DNA of 36,731 bases from Caldifarciminota bacterium (lineage in GTDB: Bacteria; SDB-A): NCBI GenBank assembly GCA_016929715.1, contig JAFGIG010000090.1:1-36731 (forward strand). Reading direction: 5' to 3'. The position numbers and the translations under genes were made by a program. Of the stretch, positions 17,737 to 25,441 are shown piece by piece (within the stretch, counting starts at the first letter, position 1; each line of letters opens with the position of its first letter). The notes beneath the pieces were generated by a model that saw only the letters and a program-made list of their open reading frames with translations, made no database searches and was not told the DNA's origin.

Positions 17737-18401
17737 TTTGCCTCCGTTTCGGTTTTATTTTTTGTGACAAAAATATGACTTGCTTCGGTGACTGTAAATA
17801 TTAGAGCCGTTCCATTAGATATCGAAAGGTTGTTTTCATCTGAGATCAATACATTGCTCAATCCTCTGCTGCAGGGTTCAAGGTTGAAATTATCAAGTTC
17901 ATATTTGAAACCTTTGATAGAGAGTCCCTTGAGCGTTTCGCCGAAGGGGAATATGGAAAACAGCTGTTCTCTGCGGGATTTTATCATGCGAAGACTGCAT
18001 GGTCCCGAGACGGCAGTTATTGTCCATTCATTGTCCCGCATCAATATTTTTTTCGGGCTCTTGAGAAGAAGAGTAAGGTTCGAAAACAGATGATCTGGTC
18101 TTTTTCCGAATGCGTTCACAAGCACTATGAGGTCGGGTTTTTTAGTCAGAGCGAAATCAACGGCTAATTCCGAATCACTTTTGTCTTTTTGCTCTGGAGA
18201 AATCATTTTGACGGTTTTGTCAGGGATGTTTTCGTATGAGAGTGAGTCCATGTCGCCGATTAAGAAATGAGGTTCAATTCCGATTTCCTCAAGAGCTCTG
18301 TAGCCCCCGTCGGCAGCGATAATGATGTCTGCGCCGGAAATTTCCTTGAGTAAAATTTCTTTTTTTAACTTGACGCCTGATAGGGATATTACTATTTTCA
18401 C
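17733..18401 (-). CDS. thiN: Thiamine pyrophosphokinase
   Basis: Transfers pyrophosphate from ATP to thiamine to form thiamine diphosphate, the cofactor of pyruvate dehydrogenase and transketolase, in the cytosol. The 222-residue length is normal. Motifs are AADGGYRAL near 29-37, HFLIGDMDS near 45-53 (metal-binding Asp cluster), QKDKSDSELA near 71-80 and GKRPDHLFSNL near 99-109. The C-terminal domain carries a beta-sandwich thiamine-binding region. The start is GTG 18401, overlapping the DJ-1 stop (GTGA), so translation is coupled. No TPP riboswitch was recognised and no other thiamine genes are present. A DJ-1/ThiJ-family gene directly upstream is a recurring type of neighbour but not evidence of a thiamine role for it. 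Confidence 0.92.
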   Translation of the reverse strand: MKIVISLSGVKLKKEILLKEISGADIIIAADGGYRALEEIGIEPHFLIGDMDSLSYENIPDKTVKMISPEQKDKSDSELAVDFALTKKPDLIVLVNAFGKRPDHLFSNLTLLLKSPKKILMRDNEWTITAVSGPCSLRMIKSRREQLFSIFPFGETLKGLSIKGFKYELDNFNLEPCSRGLSNVLISDENNLSISNGTALIFTVTEASHIFVTKNKTETEAK

Positions 18402-18940
18402 GATATCAATGCCCCTGATGAGACTATGCCGGCAGTTTTAGCGTCTTTTATATTTTCGATTATGGATAAGGCGAAGTCGAAAATTGTCCCTGGTCCCTGG
18501 CTGGTAATTATGTTTCCATGCGTAACAACGCGTGATTTTATAAAATTCCCGCTTTTTATTTTTTCCTTGACAGAAGGATGACAGGTGAACGTCTTCCCTT
18601 CAAGAATTCCGGCGGTGTCCAGAACCAAAGGCGCCGCGCAAACAGCGCATATCAATTTATTTTCGGAATTAAATTTTCTGATTGTTTTCAGCACAGCATC
18701 TGAAGATGCTAATACATTAACTGCTTTAAGTCCGCCGGGAATTACTAATGCTTCATAAGAAAGAGAGGAATCGTGTTCGAAAATCGAATCGGTTTGGATT
18801 GATATACCATGACTGCCGGTTATCAATAACTTTTTTATCCCTGCGGTTATGGTTTCTATATCGGCTCTGCGGAGCAGATCCACGACAGAGACAGCTTCGA
18901 TTTCTTCAAAACCTTCAGCAATGATCGTCAGAACTTTCAT
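18398..18940 (-). CDS. DJ-1/PfpI family protein (YajL/ThiJ-like)
   Basis: A 180-residue DJ-1 superfamily protein, predicted cytosolic. The nucleophile-elbow cysteine is Cys101 in CAVCAAP, and the conserved N-terminal Glu lies in GFEEIEAV at about 11-18. Other family marks are VIPGG near 66-70, the TCHPS segment and VTHGNIITSQGPGT near 139-152. Family members act as chaperone, glyoxalase or debated deglycase-type stress proteins, and the exact activity cannot be chosen from sequence. The ATG is preceded by GGGGGAA. It lies 21 bases downstream of the Pit gene and overlaps thiN by four bases, so it joins the phosphate pair to the thiN/protease half of the unit. Confidence 0.88.
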   Translation of the reverse strand: MKVLTIIAEGFEEIEAVSVVDLLRRADIETITAGIKKLLITGSHGISIQTDSIFEHDSSLSYEALVIPGGLKAVNVLASSDAVLKTIRKFNSENKLICAVCAAPLVLDTAGILEGKTFTCHPSVKEKIKSGNFIKSRVVTHGNIITSQGPGTIFDFALSIIENIKDAKTAGIVSSGALIS

Positions 18941-18961
18941 ATTTCCCCCGGAATTAGTTTA

Positions 18962-20188
18962 TCAAATAATTATGGAGATAATCCTTAAAAGTATAAATTT
19001 GTAGAGCAAAGCTGAAAGCAAAGCCGCTGCCGGAACAGTGATGAGCCAAGAGATAATTATTCTTTTTATTACGCTCAGATTCACCGCTTCGAACCCTTTC
19101 GCGTAACCGACGCCGACAACCGCTCCGACGACTGTATGAGTTGAAGAAATCGGCATGCCAAGAAACGAAGCCAGCATAACTGATGTTGCCACGGAAAAAT
19201 CTATAGTGAAACCTCTGGTATTATTCAGAGAAGTAATCCTCTCTCCGATTGTTCTCATCACTCTGTATCCGAGTAAAGCTACTCCGAGTGCTATGCCTAT
19301 TCCTCCAACGGCCAGCAAGGATTTGTCGATAGTCAAAGGGCTGGAATCATTTATTAGTCCTGTTCTGGCTACCGTGATTATTATGGCGATAGGACCTATG
19401 GCATTGGCGACGTCATTTGCGCCGTGAGCAAAAGAAACGTAGCACGAAGTGAGAACCTGAATTTTTCTGAAAATTTTCTCAACGGAATATTCTTCGTCTT
19501 TCTCGAATTTTATCAATTTGGTAAGATAATAACTTACGACAACGGAGAGTGCTGAAATTATAAGACTTATTGTCAATGCGGCGAAAATATTCTTAGAAAG
19601 GGTTTTAACTAAGAAAAGCCATGAAATAGTAAGAAAAGTGAGTCCGATAATCAGAGGAGCGATTTTTTTTGTCCACTGAAACGGATCATCTTTTCTCAAG
19701 ATAAGATTAGAGAGAATTTTGAAAAGGGAAAATGAAAGCAATGCGCCGAGAATCGGAGAAGAGATCCATGAAAAAACAATCAGAACGACCTTGAACCAGT
19801 TTATGGATTTAATTCCGCCGGCGATTATTCCGAAACCTATCAGTCCGCCGATTATCGAATGGGTGGTGGAAATCGGCATATCGAATTTTGTCGCAGTCAA
19901 AATAAAGATCGCTGAAGCCAATATTGAAGCAAACGCTCCCGCTATCATTATTTCGGGTTTAGCAAAACCAGTCAGAGGAACTATGCCTTTACAGATTGTT
20001 TCGGTGACCGTTTTTCCGAAGAAGAAAGCCCCTGAGAATTCGAGAAAAGCCGCGATAATCACAGCTTGTTTTATTGTTATCGCCTTGGCTCCGACGGCCG
20101 TAGCCATCGAATTTGCAACGTCGTTTGCACCTATAGCGAAAGCGATGATGAACCCGGCTGCCAATGCCGAAAAGACTATGACATTCAT
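18962..20188 (-). CDS. pit: Low-affinity inorganic phosphate transporter, PiT family
   Basis: A 408-residue polytopic inner-membrane permease that imports phosphate (as metal-phosphate or with cations). It shows the duplicated PHO4 signature: GANDVANSMATAVGAK near residue 21-36 and AHGANDVANAIGP in the second half. ISTTHSIIGG and ISSTHTVVGA repeats are also present, along with about ten hydrophobic helices. Its ATG overlaps by one base the stop of the upstream DUF47 gene (TGATG), giving strong translational coupling to its usual accessory partner. Length and motifs are complete, with no sign of truncation. Cation coupling (H+ or Na+) cannot be resolved by eye. Confidence 0.95.
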   Translation of the reverse strand: MNVIVFSALAAGFIIAFAIGANDVANSMATAVGAKAITIKQAVIIAAFLEFSGAFFFGKTVTETICKGIVPLTGFAKPEIMIAGAFASILASAIFILTATKFDMPISTTHSIIGGLIGFGIIAGGIKSINWFKVVLIVFSWISSPILGALLSFSLFKILSNLILRKDDPFQWTKKIAPLIIGLTFLTISWLFLVKTLSKNIFAALTISLIISALSVVVSYYLTKLIKFEKDEEYSVEKIFRKIQVLTSCYVSFAHGANDVANAIGPIAIIITVARTGLINDSSPLTIDKSLLAVGGIGIALGVALLGYRVMRTIGERITSLNNTRGFTIDFSVATSVMLASFLGMPISSTHTVVGAVVGVGYAKGFEAVNLSVIKRIIISWLITVPAAALLSALLYKFILLRIISIII

Positions 20189-20862
20189 CAGCTTTTAATG
20201 AATCTCAAAAGGAGTTCGGCGCCGTTTTCGGCAAAATCACCCATTTTGGAGAGTATTAAGAGAATGCTTTCCATGAAATACAAATCCACGGGATGGATTT
20301 CGTCCTTCATGGAATAAAGCTTTTTTGCTATGGCTATGGATTTTTTGTCTACGGATGATTCGAGTTTTTCGACCATAAATATTTCTTCTCTTTCCTGATC
20401 GGAATCTTTGGATGAAAAAGAGAAATACAACAGAGGTTTTAGAGCTCTTATGGCGTTTTCAAGATAATCAACGGTTTTGATTACTTCATCGAGAAGATTG
20501 AAAAAATCTTCCGTCAGCTCCCGTGAGAGAGAGACTTTGTTGAGCGAGATTTTCCTTGCCAAATCTTTCGCTTGATCAATCAGGGTTTCCTGCATAGACA
20601 GGTAATCGAGAAAATCACTCTTGTCGAAAGGTATTTTGATGCCGCTGGCGATAATTTCCCTGATCTTAAATTTAATATCGTCAGCTCGACTTTCGAGCAT
20701 GCATATCTGCGAAGAATATTCATAGGTTTCACTGCCGCTGAAATAATTTTGAAACATAGGATTGAGTAGTTTTATGGCTTCTTCGAGAAGCTGAGCATGT
20801 TCTATGAGGAGATTGAGAGGTTCACTCTGGGGGAACAATTTTTTGAAAATCGAACTGTTCAT
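20188..20862 (-). CDS. DUF47/PhoU-like Pit accessory protein
   Basis: A 224-residue all-helical protein of the DUF47 (PhoU-like, Pit accessory) family, thought to modulate the adjacent phosphate transporter. Typical features are MNSSIFKKLFP at the start, repeated E/D-rich amphipathic helices that form the PhoU metal-binding bundles, and ADDIKFKIREII. The ORF track starts at 20940, but those extra residues are unlike the family and overlap the divergent gene's control region. ATG 20862 begins at the usual family start. A TTGACA-N17-AATAAG promoter lies with its -10 box just 6 bases before that ATG, and there is no good Shine-Dalgarno, so the mRNA may be leaderless. It is the first gene of the minus-strand unit. 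Confidence 0.87.
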   Translation of the reverse strand: MNSSIFKKLFPQSEPLNLLIEHAQLLEEAIKLLNPMFQNYFSGSETYEYSSQICMLESRADDIKFKIREIIASGIKIPFDKSDFLDYLSMQETLIDQAKDLARKISLNKVSLSRELTEDFFNLLDEVIKTVDYLENAIRALKPLLYFSFSSKDSDQEREEIFMVEKLESSVDKKSIAIAKKLYSMKDEIHPVDLYFMESILLILSKMGDFAENGAELLLRFIKS

Positions 20863-20868
20863 TTTTTT

Positions 20869-20897
20869 CTTATTCCAGAATAAAATCAAACTGTCAA
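20869..20897 (-). promoter_or_regulatory. Promoter of the DUF47-pit unit, placed for a leaderless transcript
   Basis: On the minus strand, consensus TTGACA (20897-20892), a 17-base spacer and AATAAG (20874-20869, four of six matches) are followed by six A residues and then the ATG at 20862. A normal start point would fall on the ATG itself. Confidence 0.6.
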
Positions 20898-20960
20898 GCG
20901 CTGTTTGTTTTGTGTAGAATCTGTTTAGGTATAAACACAAGATTTATGAAAGGGGAAAAT

Positions 20961-21812
20961 TTGAAATTCATTATACTTACGCTTGTAATAATTATGCCGT
21001 TTTGTTCATTACAGGCTATTTCGTCCGGAGATTTATTATCTGCTATAGAGGGTGCTTCGTCCCCTTTCGGAGGTTTGATAGCCGGGCATAGCCTTTCCAC
21101 GGGAAGAACTCCCGGATTCGGTCATTTTTCAATTAGCGCCGGTATTGGCGTTTTAGTGTTTAGAATAACAAACCCCGCAAAAGCGGGTGAGAATTTCAAA
21201 ATAGGATCTCCTGTTATGTTTGGAGAGATGCAGGTGGGAATTTGGAACGGAAGGCATATGCCGATGAGCGGTGTCACTTTTTTCCGATCAGCTCTTGTGG
21301 CAAAGTGCGGTTTCATACCTGTGCCGAAAGCGGTTGGGTCCAACGACAGATCTTCTGCCGCTTTTTTCTATGCCGGAGGATTAAAAATCGGAATATTGCA
21401 GGGAGGGCTGCTTTTTCCTGACGCTTCAATGAACATACTGTATTCAAAAGCTTCCGAGATAGGCTTGTTTAATATTCCCCGTTCAAATTCAGACACTACT
21501 TTCGAAATATCGGTTTCACCCCATTCGTTTTCGCTTTTTATCGATGTATCAAAAAGGCTGTTTTACGTATGCCCTTATTTGTCCGCGGGGTATTCATGGT
21601 CGACGGTAAACGGAGAATACAGTCTTTATCAGCCTTCTACAGATCCCGGCATTCAGGCTTATTCAAGAGGTTCCGTTAAATCTGTTCAGGGCAGCTTTGT
21701 CTGGAAATTCGGAGCGGAGATTTCAGTGTTCCCTTTTGTAAACGCTGACGCTGAAGCCGGAATGTTTGGAAAAAAATGGATGTTTTCCGCGGGTTTGAGA
21801 TTATCCATATAA
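20961..21812 (+). CDS. Exported protein of unknown function, possible outer-membrane beta-barrel
   Basis: Not recognised as a named family. From TTG 20961 the protein has 283 residues and begins with a clean signal peptide (MKFIILTLVIIMPFCSLQA). The mature part is rich in Gly, Ser and aromatic residues in alternating patterns (FSISAGIGVLVFRI, YVCPYLSAGYSW, MFSAGLRLSI), which suits an outer-membrane beta-barrel or a porin-like or surface protein. The TTG start has GAAAGGGG seven bases upstream. An in-frame ATG at 20946 and the ORF-track start at 20910 are less likely because they add polar residues before the signal peptide. A TATAAA at 20930 is a plausible -10 box. It is divergent from the DUF47-pit unit, with no other functional clue. 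Confidence 0.6.
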   Translation: MKFIILTLVIIMPFCSLQAISSGDLLSAIEGASSPFGGLIAGHSLSTGRTPGFGHFSISAGIGVLVFRITNPAKAGENFKIGSPVMFGEMQVGIWNGRHMPMSGVTFFRSALVAKCGFIPVPKAVGSNDRSSAAFFYAGGLKIGILQGGLLFPDASMNILYSKASEIGLFNIPRSNSDTTFEISVSPHSFSLFIDVSKRLFYVCPYLSAGYSWSTVNGEYSLYQPSTDPGIQAYSRGSVKSVQGSFVWKFGAEISVFPFVNADAEAGMFGKKWMFSAGLRLSI

Positions 21813-21821
21813 GCAAATAAC

Positions 21822-21851
21822 TTGCACTAACAGTTTTTATTTTGATAAGAT
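21822..21851 (+). promoter_or_regulatory. Sigma-70-like promoter for the purL-purQ-leuS transcript
   Basis: TTGCAC (21822-21827), an 18-base spacer and TAAGAT (21846-21851) lie about 40 bases before the purL start, which has GGGAG upstream. No purine riboswitch was recognised in the short leader. Confidence 0.55.
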
Positions 21852-21891
21852 TTCAAAGTCTATAACTGGAATTTAACCTCGGGAGTTTCAT

Positions 21892-24687
21892 TTGAGTCCA
21901 AGAAGAGATGATATTTGGAAGAGAATCGTAAATTTCAAAAAAGGCATGCCCGTTAATCTTGACCTTATGGAGTCGGCGAAATTTTGCGGGAATAATTATT
22001 TAGCGAAAATCGTAGAAGGCAGGGTATATCTCGTGAAAGGCCTTTCTGAGAGAGAATATGAAGAGACAAGGGATTTTGTATTCTGTAATCCGCTGACGGA
22101 GGAGCTGTTTGAAGACAAGCTTCCCGATTGGGATGGAGACATTGTTGAAATAGCTTATCTTCCGGGCGTGATGGATCCCGTGGCATTGACGCTTGAAAAA
22201 ATACTCGGTGATTATTTTAAAAAAAGTATTGAGGTTGAAACCCGAAGACTTTATCTTCTGGAAGGTCCATTCAACAGGGAAGACGCGGTAAAAAAATACC
22301 TTTCCAATCCCATAATAGAAGAACAAGTGATACCGGGCTCTTTCAGGGAAAATAAAGGAAAATTTCACAAGGCGGTTATCAACAGGTTTAATATAGAAAG
22401 TAAGACATCAAAAGAACTTATGGATATTTCAAAAAATATGACATTAAGCCTGAATGCAGAAGAAATGATAAAAATTCAGGAGTATTTTACTCTATCCAAA
22501 AAAAGCCCTACCGACGCAGAGCTGGAAACAATAGCACAAACTTGGTCTGAACACTGCGTGCACAAGACTCTCAGAGGCGAGTTCAGATTTGAATCAGAAA
22601 CTATAGACAATCTTTTAAAAAGCACGATATTCAGGGCGACACTGGAAATCGGAAGGCCGGATTGTATCAGCGTATTTAATGACAATGCCGGGATAGTTTC
22701 AATAGACGGTGAATATGCTTATTGCGTCAAGGTGGAAACTCACAATCATCCATCTGCTTTAGAACCTTACGGAGGTGCGGGGACAGGCCTTGGAGGAGTA
22801 GTAAGAGACATTTTGGGAACCGGACTTGGCGCAAAACCTGTTGCGTCATTGGATGTTTTTTGCACAGGTCGCCCAGATACCGATTATTCTTGTCTGCCTG
22901 AAGGGACTTTGCATCCGCGAAGAATATTGAAAGGCGTGGTATCAGGTGTTAGAGATTATGGAAACAGAATCGGAGTCCCAACTCTCTGTGGTGCACTGAT
23001 AACTGATGACAGATTTATTTGCAATCCTCTAGTATTTGCCGGATGTGTTGGGATAATGCCCGTAAAAGCAGCGCAAAAATCCGCGAAACCCGGAGACAAG
23101 ATAATTCTAATGGGGGGTGAAACAGGAAGAGACGGACTTCATGGAGCTACATTTTCGTCGGCCGCTCTCGACACGGAATCTGAAAAAAAATCTCAGGGAT
23201 CAGTTCAGATAGGCAATCCTATAGAAGAAAAGAAAATTATTGAAGCCGTAATAAGAATAAGAGATGAAGAATTATTAAACGCGGTAACTGACTGCGGAGC
23301 GGGCGGATTATCTTCAGCAGTAGGAGAAATGGGCTCGGATACGGGAGCCTTAGTCCGCCTCGAGAATGTCCCGCTTAAATACGAATATATAGCTCCGTGG
23401 GAGATATGGCTGAGTGAGTCCCAGGAGAGAATGGTGATAGCGGTTCCTCTTGAAAATGTGGACAGAGTTTTTGAAATATGCGATGAAGAACAGACAAATG
23501 TCAGTGTCATAGGAGAATTTAACAATTCGGGTAAACTGGAAGTTTATCATTACGAAGAAAAAATAGTCGATCTCGACATGAAATTTCTGCACGAGGGTGT
23601 TCCGAGAAAACTAATTGAGTCAAAAAGAAAAACGATACCTGATTCAGCGGTTTTTCCCGAAGAAACAAACCTCCAAATGATTTTATATGAGTTGCTTTCT
23701 CTGCCTGATATTGGGAGCAAGGAATGGATTATAAGGCAATACGATCATCAGGTTCAGGGAAAGACTGTAACAGGACCGTTTTCAGGCAGTAAACAGAAAA
23801 GTCACAGCGACGGAGCTTCTTTTATTGCCGATTACGGAAGAAAAGAACAGCTTGCGGTGGGACTCGGAATAAATGTGAATATTGGAGAGTTCGACTGTTA
23901 CAAAATGGCTTATTTTTCAATTGAAGAAGCATTGAGAAATTTAATCTGCTCAGGCGGAAATCCGGGAAAAGCCGTTCTCCTTGACAATTTTTCCTGGGGA
24001 AGCTCGGAAGACGCTGAAGCGATGGGAGACCTTGTTCTTGCCTGTAAAGCCTGCCGTGACGCCTCATTGAATTACGGGACTCCTTTCATAAGCGGCAAGG
24101 ACAGCTTAAACAACACATACAAATCAGGCGAAAAAACTTTGAGTATCCCGCCTACTCTTTTGATAACGAGCGTTTCTGTAAAAGAAACTATTTCTCCTGA
24201 AAACTCTTTTTCTGTCCCCGGAGATTACATATATGTGATAGGTCCGGATCCGAAAGGCATCAGGGGCAGTTGTCTGACAAAAATACTCAAAAAGGATTGC
24301 GGTGAGACTCCGGAAATCATACCTGATATATCAAGAAAAGTTCTCTTTGAGACTTATAATAATTTATCGGCATTTTCTTCAATACATGACGTCTCTGAAG
24401 GAGGAACGGCTGTATGCCTTGCTGAAATGTCTCTGGGCAGCGGTTTCGGCGCAGATGTAAAAATACCGGATTGTCTCGATACTGTCGATTTCATGTATTC
24501 GGAATCCCCATCAAGGTTTGTGGCGACGACGGGACTGCCGGACATGGAAAAGAAAATGCATGGAGTTTTTATAAGGAAGATAGGAGTGGTGACAGAGGAT
24601 CCCGTTTTGAAGATAAAGACAAAAAGAGGATGCATGGAATTTAACATAAAAGAAATGGAGAGAGCGTATTTCTCTGCTAAAATCTAA
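21892..24687 (+). CDS. purL: Phosphoribosylformylglycinamidine synthase, PurS-PurL fusion
   Basis: The ATP-dependent synthase subunit that converts FGAR to FGAM in purine biosynthesis, using ammonia from PurQ. At 931 residues it is longer than small PurL (about 740) but shorter than the fused large form (about 1300). Residues of about 40-150 look like two PurS-like segments (VYLVKGLSEREYEE, LYLLEGPFNRED), then a linker, then the PurL core. Core motifs include TWSEHCVHK, VKVETHNHPSAL, GGAGTGLGG, TDCGAGGLSSA, GKDSLNN and HDVSEGG. The start is TTG 21892 with GGGAG about six bases before it. Its end overlaps purQ. The fused N-terminus explains why no separate purS is present here. Confidence 0.93.
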   Translation: MSPRRDDIWKRIVNFKKGMPVNLDLMESAKFCGNNYLAKIVEGRVYLVKGLSEREYEETRDFVFCNPLTEELFEDKLPDWDGDIVEIAYLPGVMDPVALTLEKILGDYFKKSIEVETRRLYLLEGPFNREDAVKKYLSNPIIEEQVIPGSFRENKGKFHKAVINRFNIESKTSKELMDISKNMTLSLNAEEMIKIQEYFTLSKKSPTDAELETIAQTWSEHCVHKTLRGEFRFESETIDNLLKSTIFRATLEIGRPDCISVFNDNAGIVSIDGEYAYCVKVETHNHPSALEPYGGAGTGLGGVVRDILGTGLGAKPVASLDVFCTGRPDTDYSCLPEGTLHPRRILKGVVSGVRDYGNRIGVPTLCGALITDDRFICNPLVFAGCVGIMPVKAAQKSAKPGDKIILMGGETGRDGLHGATFSSAALDTESEKKSQGSVQIGNPIEEKKIIEAVIRIRDEELLNAVTDCGAGGLSSAVGEMGSDTGALVRLENVPLKYEYIAPWEIWLSESQERMVIAVPLENVDRVFEICDEEQTNVSVIGEFNNSGKLEVYHYEEKIVDLDMKFLHEGVPRKLIESKRKTIPDSAVFPEETNLQMILYELLSLPDIGSKEWIIRQYDHQVQGKTVTGPFSGSKQKSHSDGASFIADYGRKEQLAVGLGINVNIGEFDCYKMAYFSIEEALRNLICSGGNPGKAVLLDNFSWGSSEDAEAMGDLVLACKACRDASLNYGTPFISGKDSLNNTYKSGEKTLSIPPTLLITSVSVKETISPENSFSVPGDYIYVIGPDPKGIRGSCLTKILKKDCGETPEIIPDISRKVLFETYNNLSAFSSIHDVSEGGTAVCLAEMSLGSGFGADVKIPDCLDTVDFMYSESPSRFVATTGLPDMEKKMHGVFIRKIGVVTEDPVLKIKTKRGCMEFNIKEMERAYFSAKI

Positions 24688-25441
24688 AAAAATAGCAATT
24701 GTCCAGGCGCCCGGAACTAATTGCGACAGAGAGACTTTTTTTTGCGTTCAGAGAGCAGGGTATGAGCCATTCTACGTAAAACTGAACGACTTTATATATT
24801 CAAAAGATCTTTTGTCAGAGATACGAGGATTAGTTTTTCCCGGAGGTTTCACATACGGAGACTATCTTGGATCCGGAGTTATTTTTTCATTTATCGTCAG
24901 AACAGGAATCGAATCTGCTTTGTTTAATTTTATTGAGAAAAAGGGCAAAATACTCGGCATATGCAACGGATTTCAAATACTCGTCAGGCTTTCCATACTT
25001 CCGTTTCCGGGAGAGAAACCCTCGGTTTCTCTTGAAGTAAATGCCAGTCAGAGATTTGAATGCAGATGGGTCCCCATTATCAAAAATGATGCATTGCTTG
25101 GAAATTTCGATGAATTGCCTAATAAATTTTTTTTGCCGGTGGCTCACCTTGAGGGAAGAGTGGCATTCAGCGGAACTGAAGCCCTCGAAAGAGTCCTCGA
25201 AAAAGGGCAGGCGGCTTTTTTCTACGGAGTCGAAAAACCTTCAATGAAATACAGCGAAAATCCCAACGGTTCACAAAACGGCATCGCCGGAATTAGTGAC
25301 CCGACGGGGTCAATACTCGGTTTGATGCCTCATCCGGAAAGAATTCTGGATTTTCGTCAATACCCATTCGGTCCTGAAGGCTTCAAAGAGCCCGTTGGCG
25401 TCTCATTTATGCGGTGTTTTTTCAAACTCTTGGAGGAATAA
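24668..25441 (+). CDS. purQ: Phosphoribosylformylglycinamidine synthase glutaminase subunit, non-canonical start
   Basis: Class I glutamine amidotransferase that feeds ammonia to PurL. The ORF track begins at ATG 24812, but conserved PurQ N-terminal sequence continues upstream in the same frame (KKIAIVQAPGTNCDRET), so that start would remove the first strand of the fold. No ATG, GTG or TTG exists between the in-frame stop at 24647 and that segment. The candidates are ATT 24668 (seven bases after GGAG) and CTG 24674; I chose ATT, giving 257 residues. Catalytic Cys is in GICNGFQI and His in MPHPER; PGGFTYGDYLGSG is also present. It overlaps purL by about 20 bases, so coupling is expected. A +1 frameshift at purL's end is an alternative. 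Its TAA overlaps the leuS ATG. Confidence 0.85.
   Translation: MSLLKSKKIAIVQAPGTNCDRETFFCVQRAGYEPFYVKLNDFIYSKDLLSEIRGLVFPGGFTYGDYLGSGVIFSFIVRTGIESALFNFIEKKGKILGICNGFQILVRLSILPFPGEKPSVSLEVNASQRFECRWVPIIKNDALLGNFDELPNKFFLPVAHLEGRVAFSGTEALERVLEKGQAAFFYGVEKPSMKYSENPNGSQNGIAGISDPTGSILGLMPHPERILDFRQYPFGPEGFKEPVGVSFMRCFFKLLEE

Noticed and set aside
21813-21891. Purine riboswitch or PurR-type operator before purL
   Set aside because: The leader after the predicted transcription start is only about 35 bases, too short for a purine riboswitch, and no clear operator palindrome is visible.
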